DNA of 64,000 nt from Dipteris shenzhenensis (taxonomy: Eukaryota > Polypodiophyta > Polypodiopsida > Gleicheniales), in NCBI GenBank assembly GCA_047967505.1, contig CM106541.1; one strand, 5' to 3'. Positions within the stretch are counted from its first letter, which is position 1. Each line of letters begins with the position of its first letter. Positions 41,643 to 52,235 of the stretch are shown one piece after another. The notes under the pieces are model-generated. The model saw nothing but the letters and a program-made list of their open reading frames with translations, was not told the DNA's origin and did no database searches. Made by a program: the position numbers and the translations under genes.

Positions 41643-41992
41643 TGTTGAGATATCGAGCTCCACTCGTGATATGCCAGGGTGATCATTGTGTATTTATGTC
41701 ATCGACTTGTTAGTTGCAAATGCGTTTGGTACACCGCCCACGAATAATAGCTAGATGACAGCTATCCTTATCTACTCTAGTTCGTGGCTCAGTTAGTATT
41801 GCACCTTAGTTAGTTGAGTTTGGTTTGAGACCCACATATAGGGTTCTTCTATTTCTTTATACTAGAGTTCTTTTGGCTTTCACAACTAAGAAGAGGAAAA
41901 CTGTTTTCAGCCTCCACCTGTGTGTATTCCCCCATTGTGTATGTGGGAAAGCCACAAGTGAGACTCCTTCCCTCTCTCCCACTATCTTGACA
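41643..41992 (+). repeat. copia 5' LTR (copy A)
   Basis: 350 bp, TGTTGAGATATCG to CTTGACA. The CTTGACA end is shared only with the LTR at 46852, which confirms the pair; other copies end CTTCACA. Confidence 0.95.
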
Positions 41993-42524
41993 TGGTATTA
42001 GAGCCTTGTTCATGGTAAGGAGCTCAAGAAAGCAAACCAAGTTCACGGTGTCCTGGTAAGAGGACCAGTGTTGCTTTCCTTTTTCGAGTTTGGGAGCAAA
42101 TCTCTATAGGTAGCACAGCCAGAAGTGCAAGAGTGCACTGTCTCAGATTGAGACGCCCTTCGTGGTGTGGCGAGAGGGCAGTATATGCTGCCGGACAAGG
42201 CAAAGCCCTGGGTGACTTTATTTTTCTGATTCGAGGCCATTTTGGGGCCCGTTTTGAAGGCGCAGGCACTCAGAAAAAGGCCCTGTTTTTGCTGTGCGAC
42301 CACTGCTCTATTGGTCGATGAAAAGTTGCTGCAGAAATTGCATCGTATGCCTGTGTGCAGAGATATTGGGAGTTGCAAAATCATGCTTGTTGCCTGTTGA
42401 TGCAAAATCGTCACTAGGAAGTGACTGTGTGGTCAAATACCACTTTCGTCAGTTTTGCAGATCTACCCGTGTGAGGCAAAAGCTGTGTTTTTCACAGTGA
42501 CAGAATATTTTGCAGTGTTCTGTA

Positions 42525-43500
42525 ATGGCATCTGATTCTCTTTCACATATTGTCACTGAAAAGCTTGACAAGAACAACTTCCAGGCATGGAAGTTTAGAA
42601 TGACGAATTTCCTTATGGGAAAAGGCTATTGTGAGTTCATTACAGGAAATGAAGAAGAACCAGTTCTTCCTAATGTTCCCAATCAACAGGAAATGCAGGC
42701 ATTTAAAGGATGGCATGAGAGAGCCAGAAAAGTTATGTACTGGCTGTCTATCAGTATTTTGGATTCTATGATTGTGCATATTCAGGATGCAAGTACGCCA
42801 AAGGAGGCATGGGATACTTTGGCAAAAATGTACAGCACAAATACGCAAGCCAGGAAAATGCAGCTCAAATAGGAGTTGCACAATGTGCAAAGAGAAAATT
42901 TGAGCATCAATGACTACCATATGAAGGTGAAGAAAATTGCAGATGCACTTGCTTCCATTGGGTCGCCAATGGAAGATGATGATCTAGTTTCTGTGACCTT
43001 GAATGGATTAGGAAAGGACTATGCACAATTCCGGACATCCATTGCCGTCCGTGAAAAATTTCCTGATTTTGAAGAGTTGTTTGCTCTTCTAATTTCTGAA
43101 GAGCAGAGAAATGGGGGTGCATCTTCTTCAGGAGGAACTTCAAAAGAAACTATCTTCTACTCAAATGCTAGAAGAGGTAGACGCAGAGGTAGAGAAGGCT
43201 GATCTGCAGGCTGTGGTAGAAATCAAAATATGTAGCAAACTCAAGAAAACCAGTCCTATGGAGGAGGACGTGGTAACTCTAGAGGCAGGGGGAGCCAAAG
43301 AGGCCATGATGGATGGCAGAGAGGCCAAAATGCAAGCAACAATGTTGAATGCTACTACTATGGTAAAATGGGTCATATGGCTAAGGACTGCTACAAAAAG
43401 CAGATTGACATTATGAATGGAAAATTGCAGTAAGGCAATTATGCATCTTCTAGTAGACAGGGTGATGACAAAAATGAGCATCTATTTATGGTGCAACATA
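42525..43500 (+). pseudogene. copia gag (copy A)
   Basis: ATG 42525 begins MASDSLSHIVTEKLDKNNFQ, the DUF4219/UBN2-type Gag start. The capsid core includes WERARKVMYW-like and KMQLK segments. The nucleocapsid end reads CYYYGKMGHMAKDC, so the second Cys of the CCHC knuckle is Tyr. Stops are TAG 42870-42872, TGA 43200-43202, TAG 43233-43235 and TAA 43431-43433, each in the same frame. TAG 43233 and the Cys-to-Tyr change are shared with copies B and C. It would normally form virus-like particles and bind element RNA. Confidence 0.93.
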
Positions 43501-44894
43501 TGACCAATTCTGTGACAAGTGCAGAAGAACAAAATGATGTGTGGTATGTTGACTCAGGTGTGTCAAACCACATGACAGGTCATGCAGAATGGATGCAGGA
43601 GGCAAGGAAAATGGAAAAACTAGGATTTGTGGAGACTGGTGATGATATTGCACATCCTATTGTGCAAATTGGTAAAATTCCTTTGTCTATGCAGGATGGG
43701 AAAAAGAAATACCTGTCTGATGTATTTCATGTCCCAAACATCACCAAGAACCTAGTTTCTGTTGGCCAAATGGTTGAGCAGGGCTTGCAAGTCAGATTTA
43801 ATCCTCATGGATGCTTTGTTGAGGATATGAAAAATAACGGTCGCTTGATAGCAAAAGGAAAGAAGAAGGGCAGGATGTTTACGTTGGATGTAGACATGCC
43901 TAAATTGAGTGCAACAATGTTTGCACATGGGACCGGTGTAGTTGCAGATATTGATATCTGGCATAAACGCATTGGTCATGTTAATATACAGTGACTTAAA
44001 TCAATGCAAGCCCAAAATATTATTGCACGATTGCCTAAATTCAAGGTTGCAGAAATGCATAAGGTTTGTGAAGCCTATCAATTTGGAAAACAGGCAAGGA
44101 AACCATTTCCTAGGCATGTTCAAGAGAGTAAAAAGCCATTGGAATTAATCCACTCTGATGTGTGGATTACTAAAGCTGCATCTATTGGAGGCTGTTACTA
44201 TTTTGTCACTTTTATTGATGACTTCAGTAGAAAAGTTTGGGTGTATTTTATGAAAAAGAAAAGTGAAGTGTTTGGGCACTTCAAAGCTTTTAAAGCTATG
44301 GTTGAAAAAGAAACAGGCCTGCAAATAAAATGCCTAAGGTCAGATGGAGGCGGAGAGTACCTCTCAAATGAGTTTGCAAGGTTCCTGCAGGAGCATGGCA
44401 TAAAGCAGCAATATTCATGCAGTCATACCCCATAGCAAAATGGACTTGCAGAAAGGAAAAACAGGCATATTGGAGAGGTATCTTGGGCCATGTTAAATGA
44501 AAAAGATCTACCAGATTATTATTGGGCTCAAGCAGTTGCTACAACAGTTTACATAATGAACAGGACTCCCACTGCAGCAATACATGGCATGACGCCAGAC
44601 GAGATGTATACTGGTATGAAACCAGACATTTTTGATTTGAAATTTTTTTGTTGCATTGCCTATGTTCATGTGCCAGATGAGTTGAGGTCCAAGTTGGATC
44701 CAAAAGCTGAGAAGTGCGTCTTTATTGGTTATTCTCTGCAGCAGAAAGGGTATAGATGCTATAACCCTTCTACTTGTAAGTTTACAGTGAGCAGAGATGT
44801 TGTTTTTGATGAGATGAGTAGCTGGTATAAACCAGTAAATGTGATGATTGATGTAGATGCACAAAATGGTAATGCTGCACATAATTCACAGTAG
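43501..44894 (+). pseudogene. copia protease and integrase (copy A)
   Basis: Protease: VWYVDSGVSNHMTGH with catalytic DSG at 43551-43559. GAG-pre-integrase: DIWHKRIGHVNIQ, then TGA 43992-43994. The integrase HHCC zinc site reads VCEAYQFGKQ, with the second Cys now Tyr. The catalytic core has D in IHSDVW (44157-44159), D in FIDDFSRKVWVYF and E in DGGGEYLSNEF (44355-44357). TAG 44433-44435 falls in the PQQNG block. Downstream are YWAQAVATTVYIMNRTPT, CVFIGYSLQQKGYRCYNP and VSRDVVFDE. TAG 44892-44894 closes the frame. Confidence 0.93.
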
Positions 44895-46837
44895 CAATCA
44901 CAAAATATCACTGGATCTGCAATGTCCTCTAGCAGTGGTTCACATACTTTGCCATGGACAGGCAGATTGAGATCATGAGAATCTCCTCAAAGCAATGTAG
45001 ATAGTGGTACGTAGGTATCACGAAAAGGAAAAGAGAAGGTAGATCAGCCCATGTTTGATGTGAATGCAGGCCACTCTTATGTGGATGGTGAATCCAGTGG
45101 CTCAGAACAGAGCATTGATGATGAGTTGGGTATTCCTTCTGTTGTTACACCTAGAGTAAGGAAGACCAGGGATGTTTTGAGAGCACCTGGAAGTGAGCCT
45201 ATTTTGCGCAGGTCTACCAGAGCTAGGTATGCTGTGGATAGGCTGAAATATGATGGATTTATAGCCATTCACTATGCCTATATGGTCAAAGTGATACAGG
45301 AACTAGAACCCACTTCTTTTGAACAAGCCATGGGAAATGAAAAATGGGAGAAAGCCATGGATGAAGAAATGGATGCCTTGGAAGCAAATGCTACATGGGA
45401 ATTGGTGCCTTTGCCTAAAGACAAGAATGCAATTGGTTGTAAGTGGGTTTATAAGATCAAGCACAATGCAGATGGTTCTGTGAATAGATACAAGGCAAGA
45501 CTAGTTGTCAAGGGGTATGCACAGACATACGGCATTGATTATGAAGAAACATTCAGTCCGGTTGCAAGGATGGCAACTGTAAGAGCAGTCATTGCTATGG
45601 CTGCATCAAAGGGATGGTCTTTACATCAGATGGATGTAAAGAATGCCTTCTTGCATTGTGATTTGCAAGAAGAGGTCTTTATGGAGCAGCCACCAGGTTA
45701 TGTTCATGCTATTTATCTTGAGTTTGTTTGCAAGTTGAAGAAAGCCTTGTATGGCTTGAAGCAAGCACCTAGAGCATGGTCTGACAAGATAGGATAGTAT
45801 CTTGTCACTATTGGCTTTTAGATTTCCAAGGCAGATTTCTCACTCTATGTGAGAAAAATAGAGAAAGGTATTATGCTGCTTGTCATTTATGTTGATGATT
45901 TGATCATCACAGGTGATAGTGATGAAGATATCCTTCATGTGAAAATGTTATTGAAGCAGAAGTTTGAGATGAAGGATTTGGGAGAGCTGCGTTATTTCTT
46001 GGGCATTGAGGTGATTAGATCACCAAGTGGGATACAGCTCTTGCAGAGGCAGTATGGATTGGACATGCTGTCCAAATATGGGATGACAGGCTTTAAGCCT
46101 ATTTCAGTTCCTTTGGAGTAGAATGTGAAGCTGAGCACAGATGCAGGTGAGCTTTTGGAAGACCCTACTATGTACAGACGCATAGTAGGAAGTTTGATTT
46201 ATATGACAATTACTAGGCCAGATTTAAGCTATGCTGTTGGATTGGTAAGTCAGTTTATGTAGGCTCCAAGGAAACCGCATTTGGATGCGGCTAGACGCAT
46301 ACTCAGGTATGTGAAGTCCACATTGCAATATGGACTATTTTATGAGGCTGGGGTTCAGATACAGTTGCATGGATACACTGCTGCTGATTGGGCTGGTAGT
46401 ACTTCTGATAGACGATCTACCAGTGGATATGTGTTCTCTTTTGGGAGTGCTGTAGTCACCTGGAGCAGCAAGAAACAGCCTACAGTTGCCTTGTTGAGCA
46501 CAGAGGCTGAGTACAGGGGTGCAGCAATGGCTGCATGTGAGGTAGCTTGGTTGCATAAGCTACTTTATGATATGCATCAGTCTGCAGATGGGCCAGTTGT
46601 CATTTATTGTGACAACATGACCGGTATACACTTGGCAAATAACCCAGTCTATCATGCTAGGACAAAGCACATTGAGGTGCATTATCAGTATGTGCAGGAG
46701 AAGGTTTTACTAGGTCTTATTGATCTAGTTTATGTTAGCACAGAGGATCAGGTCGTTGACATATTCACGAAGGCATTGGGCGTAGAGAGAAGCTGCGCAA
46801 GTTCAGAGACCTGCTTGGTGTGCAAGAATTGGGATTG
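44895..46837 (+). pseudogene. copia reverse transcriptase-RNase H (copy A)
   Basis: After the linker (in-frame TGA 44976, TAG 45012) an open run 45051-45797 carries the RT start ([50 protein letters not shown]). TAG follows at 45795-45797 and 45819-45821. The catalytic YVDD is intact at 45888-45899. TAG 46119-46121 and 46260-46262 come next, then RNase H ([52 protein letters not shown]). The Asp of TDADW is Ala here. A 2-bp insertion near 46783 shifts the last residues (ALGVERSC). Confidence 0.93.
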
Positions 46838-46851
46838 AGCTCGAGGGAGAG

Positions 46852-47203
46852 TGTTGAGATATTGAGCTCCACTCGTGATATGCCAGGGTTACCGTTGTGT
46901 ATTTATGTCACCGACTTGTTAGCTGCAGATGCGGTTGGTACACCGCCCACGAATAATAGTTGGATGACAGCTATCCTTATCTACTCTAGTTCGTGGCTCA
47001 GTTAGTTTGCCACCTTAGTTAGTTGAGTTTGGTTTGAGATCCACATATAGGGTTCTTCTATTTCTTTGTACTAGAGGTCTTTTGGCTTTCACAACTAAGA
47101 AGAGGAAAACTGTTTTCAGCCTCCACCTGTGTGTGTATTCCCCCATTGTGTATGTGAGAAAGCCGCAAGTGAGACTCCTTCCCTCTCTCCCACTATCTTG
47201 ACA
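46852..47203 (+). repeat. copia 3' LTR (copy A)
   Basis: 352 bp, preceded by the purine tract CTCGAGGGAGAG and followed by AACCA, the second copy of the target duplication. Confidence 0.95.
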
Positions 47204-47572
47204 AACCAAAGACAAGGTGTTGGTACTTGCAAAACAAAGGTAGCTAATTGGAGAGCAGCGTATCATGCACTTGCTATGGAAAAGCATCAAGGGAGGGAAG
47301 TAAGTTTAGTATTTTCGTCACATGACATTTAACGAGGGGTGCATCCAAAGTGTATCTATAAACAATGATGCAAAGCAAAATGATGGAGACATGCGCAAAA
47401 TTGCTTATGGAGACTAGAAGCGTTGCGGTGCAATGCTGAGTTTTAGAATGTTGTCCCCAAAAACTCAATTCAAAAAGCAAATCCATGCATGTCAAAACTT
47501 TTTAGCTTGCGTAAAATGCGAGAGAAAGAAATAACATTATTGTGTGAAACATCTTTGGTACTTTAAACAACC

Positions 47573-47808
47573 GGCTTGGCGTAATTGGTATGAAGATCCA
47601 TTTAAAGGGTAAACCATTCTTTTATTCCTTTGCAAGTTGTATCAAACTAGAGGGTGGTTGCAATAGCAATTTATAAACAGGGGCAAAGTAGGCTTGCCGT
47701 AATTGGTGTGAAGAACCATTTAAAGGGTAAACCATTCTTTTATTCCTTTGCAACTTGTATCAAACTAGAGGGTGCTTACAACAGTGATTTATAAGCAGGG
47801 GCAAAGTA
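47573..47808. repeat. tandem duplication, 118 bp x 2
   Basis: Units 47573-47690 and 47691-47808 start GGCTTGGCGTAATTGGT and GGCTTGCCGTAATTGGT and end GGGGCAAAGTA. They differ at about nine positions. Surrounding sequence (47204-48100) has no recognised gene. Confidence 0.92.
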
Positions 47809-48130
47809 TAAACACACAAGCCCAAAGGACTTCCATGGAAGAAACTCAAAGCGAAGGGGACAATGTGGCTGCTCTGAACGTCCAAAACCTCGGAGCCGCG
47901 TTGTTCCTTGAGCACAGGTGGCCTAATGTCTATAATAATCACACACTTTATTTTGGTCTCGGACCCTTTCTCGCGTGAAATTTGGCGAACTGGGCAAGCA
48001 AAACAAAAATGAAAAATTTCTCTAAACAACAAAGATAAGAGGACAGGGCAAACAATCAGAATTTACCTGGTGACATGCTTGTTTTGCTGCTGGTGACATG
48101 CTTGTTTTGCTGCTGCCTGGAACACGGTCT

Positions 48131-48517
48131 TTAATGTGGGTTTGGGGTGCTTTCGAATACCTCTGTCCTTTCTCGGTGCAAGATCCAAAGGCATGCACTC
48201 ATAATCGAAGAGGGTTTCGGAAAGGAAGTTCTTATGAGGCAAGTACCCGCTGCAGAGACCATGCCTTCCCGTGCCAAAGCACGAACTGCATCTCTCATCC
48301 GAGGGGAAAGGCCTGCGTAAAAGTTGGGGGTGAAAATAAAAAGTTCTAAGTTAAGGATAATCTGATATGGTGACACGAGGGCGCATGCAAAAGATGTATT
48401 ACCTTCTGTTGGATTAAAGGGTTCGTTCATGGCAATCGCTTTCCCATTGGAGCTCTCGCATGGTTTAGCGTGTATCAAATGCCCTGCAACAAAAACATGT
48501 TGCCATGTGCAGACCAA
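48131..48517 (-). other. possible host exons, reverse strand (unidentified)
   Basis: The minus strand reads as two short coding blocks that splice cleanly. Acceptor TTTTTGTTGCAG leads to GHLIHAKPCESSNGKAIAMN and EPFNPTE, then a donor (AG|GTAATAC near 48405). About 90 nt later acceptor TTTTACGCAG opens GLSPRMRDAVRALAREGMVS. Codon-like order and good splice sites suggest a true gene or a captured fragment, but no family is recognised. The longer uninterrupted frame through the intron may be chance. Confidence 0.4.
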
Positions 48518-49046
48518 AGACTAGACAAACAACATCAATTTGAAAGCATAGTGCTTGTCGATGGATTGAGACACGTTAGAAACAAAAACCTTCGCTTGAG
48601 TTGTTGTGCACGCTCTGCTGCAGGCAATAATGGCTTGGGTGGTGCACGCAAATCACATAGTGGGCCCTCCTCTACTCCACATAAGGGTTCTTTGGTTAGG
48701 ACTGTTGATTCTTGGACCTCCTCTCCAGCAAGGGAAATTGCAATATCATTTGCAAATTAGGAAAGCCACGCCGGTAGTTGATTTGTCGTAATTAGTACAA
48801 GTCGACAAATATTTTTGTTGCAGAGCCATTTAGCTTACGAGAGCACCAAGAACATCTCAATCTGTTATTTTACAAAGTGGACGAAAAGACATTTTAGAAA
48901 TGGATAGCCGTTTGACATGGAGTCTGCAGGGCAATTAAACCGAATGAAGTAGATCCGAACCGGGATGATTCCAGGATTGCGTGGACTTGTTTCTGAATAT
49001 ATGTCCGAACCTAATAATAACCATTGCTGAGGCTTTACAGTTTCTA

Positions 49047-49291
49047 AAGATTGATACGGGGAGGGTTACAGGGAGCGCCAAAAAGACAGCTAAACATGAA
49101 TTACGGTCTTTGGCGAGCGGATACAAGACGGACCAGCGGCTCTCTCAGCGCGAGAAGATTGGCATGCTGAAGATTGATACGGGGAGGATTACAGGGAGCG
49201 CCAAAAAAGACAGCTAAACATGAATTACGGTCTTTGGTGAGCGGATACAAGATGGACAGCGGCTCTCTCAGCGCGAGAGGATTGGCATGCT
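49047..49291. repeat. tandem duplication, about 123 bp x 2
   Basis: Units from 49047 and 49170 start AAGATTGATACGGGGAGG and end near ATTGGCATGCT. On the plus strand both encode KIDTGRVTGSAKK / KIDTGRITGSAKK, but no larger protein is recognised. Confidence 0.92.
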
Positions 49292-50700
49292 TATCGACGT
49301 GAAGGGCCGCCTTGTAAAACAGTTTAAGAGCTATGAAGTCCTGATGCTGTCGATTGGAAGCACATGAAAGGTTGGTTTGTAGAATTGCTAGCAAATGCAA
49401 ATTGACTTAACGTAGTTGCAGAGATCCTTCGCTTTTTGTTGTATGTACAAGGGAATCCATTCATTATTCGTTGCTCCATTCTGAATAAGACAGCAAAATC
49501 CTACATGTGTGTAGTCATCTTGATCCTGACCCGCTGTTGATGTGGCCGGTCGCACGACTAATCACAAAAGCCTTCGGGAATGCTTCAAACAGTGGATTGA
49601 ACGCTTGTTTGCGCAAGTCAAAGATGGCGCAGAGTGGGCACCCACAGGTCCATGGGGACAGTTCGTATCTTATCACGGGGAAAGATTACAAAGTGCAAAA
49701 GCGCGAAGGCAGCCAAATGACGCTGGAAAGCAAGCAACTATATAGAAGCGGACCCAAGCCAAGAAACCAGTGTAAGGAGGCAGAGAGCTACAAAGATAGC
49801 TAAGGAGGTAAGCCTAGATAGAAAAATGCAAGGTAAAGGCGCGCAAGAAGGGCAACAGTGGATCAATAAGCCTTCCACTTTCCGTTGAACAATTGGCACA
49901 ACATCGAAAGATTACGGTACCTCCTCAACGAATGCCATTGGAAGGATGAAGAAGGAACTAAGGACCAGTGAAGCCACCGACAAAGCTATGCTAAGAAACG
50001 GAAAAAATACCTTCATTGTTCACTTCCTGGACTACGTCAGGGTGATCAGAGACGGTTTATGCCAAAGCAAAAGGATCGAAGAAAATGTGGACGACTGACG
50101 AGAAATGACGAGTAACAAGCTGTCATTAAATCACGAAACGAGTAACCAGCATCGTTATTTCCAGATTCAGCATCGTCGTTGTTTTCTAAAACCGTGTCCA
50201 TCATCTTCGTAGTCTAGCGTTTTCGATAAGATTTCGGAATTGTCTGGAGGCAGGAAGACACGTACGTTGATAAAAGCTACAATCGAGGGCTTCAATGACG
50301 CAATAGTGCAGCATCCTTTTCTTTTTCTTTATTAAATGCCCAAATAGACGACAAGCACGTGTTTGCAAGCGGATATTTAGAATTCAATGAGGAGCCACAA
50401 GAAGCCTCTACATAAATTGATCCCTGTGATCGTTTCAGAACAAAAACTAAACAACTGAAAGCCTAGCACGATCGTTGGGAGTTACAACATGGCATTTCTT
50501 TAGTTACCTCGCTTGTCTTACCTCGCATTCATGTTACAAGGCTACAGACAAACGTCCATACACAATTTTATTGAGTTTCTAGAAGGTTAAAAATATCGAA
50601 GGGCAAGCTTAGTCATGATGTAAGCCACCACTTGAAGAGAAATTTTAGTACACATTAGTTGACAGGAATGCATACAATTCTAGGAACTTTTTTTCTAATA
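49292..50700. other. no recognised gene
   Basis: Mixed-composition, mostly unique sequence. A plus-strand stretch at 49542-49745 (SLRECFKQWIERLFAQVKDG) looks protein-like but is unidentified. No repeats, splice-supported exons or element ends were found. Confidence 0.45.
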
Positions 50701-50708
50701 AATTTAGT

Positions 50709-50861
50709 GTCTGCACGGGACTAGGAAAAACAATCGCAATGTTAGTTGCTATCCTGCAGAGACATCATAAACTGGCCTCAAAAAAGAAACGTGTTCTGAT
50801 AATATGTCCTATGTCAGTGCTTCAAAACTGGGAGCAAGATTTTCAAGCGAGGGGAACTTTT
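50709..50861 (+). pseudogene. orphan SNF2-family helicase exon
   Basis: The plus strand reads GLGKTIAMLVAILQRHHKLA, then KKKRVLIICPMSVLQNWEQD and FQARGTF, followed by TAA. This is the segment spanning motif I (GLGKT, ATP-binding) and motif Ia (ICPMSVLQNWE) of SNF2/SWI2 chromatin-remodelling ATPases, closest in style to the ERCC6-like/Switch2 group. Only about 48 of some 500 helicase residues are present. The preceding CTGCAC could be a decayed CTGCAG splice acceptor. No DEAH box, other motifs or neighbouring SNF2 exons were found. It is a captured or relic exon. Confidence 0.8.
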
Positions 50862-50862
50862 A

Positions 50863-51800
50863 ACTAATAGAGCAATCCTTCGACTAATAGAACAATCCTT
50901 TGACTAATACAACAATTCTTCAAGTGTCAAGAAACCCGAAATGAAGTCCTTCCAAAATGAGATCGACTGGTTGTTGCGGGATTTTTCTGCATGCAACTCA
51001 TTTAGTATGGAGGCACTGATACCGCATGCGCGTTTTTTATGTTTAGCAAATTTTTGATGTACCAAAACAACAGTACAAAGGAAGGAACACGAAAATGAGT
51101 TCTCTAAAACACCGTAAGTGCAGCAATAACGAGCATAAGCGCTCTTTATTTCAAAATCATCCTAAAGCTCTCACATTCTTGTAAATCCAAGTTCTAGACG
51201 TGTCCACATGTGGTTTGCTGGAAGGCAGGAGCACTGACTATATGGTATGGCAGCGACAAAGCTTGCACATAAACAATGTCATTACTTAGTTCACGAAGAT
51301 GTGCAACAGAGAAGGGGCAAAGTGCAGGTAGACTGCAAAGGCAAAACGAATGCACCATCTGTGCCAGATTTGACTCTTCTCCGTTGTGATGCTACGGATG
51401 CTGTCCTCGACATGGGATACCCGCAGATCCCATACCTGAGCTTGGTGCCCAAGCTTTACCAGTAAGGCTCTGCTGCAGAGCCATATGGGGACGTAATGAA
51501 TGACTAGGTTGCTCGCATTCTCCCATATGCCCAACCTTGTAATCTTCCATCCATCCATGTATGTGCAAACTTAAACACAGAAAGCGTACACAACACAATA
51601 GCTGACCTCTATAAAATAGGAGTCCCCAAAGCCTTGATAACCAACTGGCCCGAAAGCAATCGCTAATACAATCTCGATTCCTCGAACAAGAGACCCGGCC
51701 CTTGACAATCAAGCTGGCGGAGGTCGAGAAAGAGTACGAATTCACAAGGAACTCTAAACCTATTACTATATAGGAAAGCACACTATAACTAGTAAAGTTT
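50863..51800. other. no recognised gene; short 20-bp repeat
   Basis: 50863-50925 holds three degenerate copies of a roughly 21-bp unit, AATAGAACAATCCTTTGACT. Open stretches at 51247-51465 (plus) and 51392-51781 (minus) overlap one another and match nothing known. Confidence 0.45.
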
Positions 51801-51809
51801 GCATGATTT

Positions 51810-52235
51810 GCTACTTAGAAATAGCAAAATTTGGCTCTCTAACTAGCTAATTCATTTTCCTACGTACCATAAGGCTTCTATATAGAAACTTGTTTGTCTA
51901 ACTAGCAAAATCCATGGTTTTTCTACATAGTAATTGTTGCGAATCTAGGAAATTCTAAGTTTTCCTATATAACAATCCCCTTCCAAGTTTTTAGATCTAG
52001 GAAATTCTTCTTTTTGCTATATAGTGGTCAAGTTTCAAACTTTTGCACCTAGAAAATTATGTTTTTCGCTATATAGTAAATTTTCTTTTGGAAGAGGGTC
52101 TAAGAAAATTTCTTTTTGCTATATAGTAGTCCTTTTGCAATCTTTTGCATCTAGGAGATTATTTTTTTTCTATATAGTAATTTTATGACTTTAGCAAATA
52201 CATCCTTTTGCTATGTAGTCCAAAATTTTTAATCT
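51810..52235. repeat. degenerate tandem repeat, about 70-bp units
   Basis: About six diverged units, each with a TTTTTGCTATATAGTAGTC-like end and a GCATCTAGGAAATT-like middle. AT-rich and non-coding. Confidence 0.8.

Larger units (their letters stand above)
41643..47203 (+). mobile_element. near full-length Ty1/copia element (copy A)
   Basis: A 5561-bp element with 350-bp and 352-bp LTRs, a perfect 5-bp target duplication AACCA (41638-41642 / 47204-47208), primer-binding site TGGTATTAGAGCC at 41993 and purine tract before 46852. The internal order gag, protease, integrase, RT, RNase H is Ty1/copia. The LTR pair differs at roughly 18 sites plus small indels, about 95% identity by hand, so it is older than elements D, E and F. 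All domains are present but about 13 in-frame stops and one late frameshift make it non-autonomous. Confidence 0.96.

Noticed and set aside
43233-43235. Programmed stop-codon readthrough of the tobamovirus type in copia gag
   Set aside because: The following codons do not fit CAR-YYA and other stops follow in the same frame; kept only as one of three explanations in a finding.
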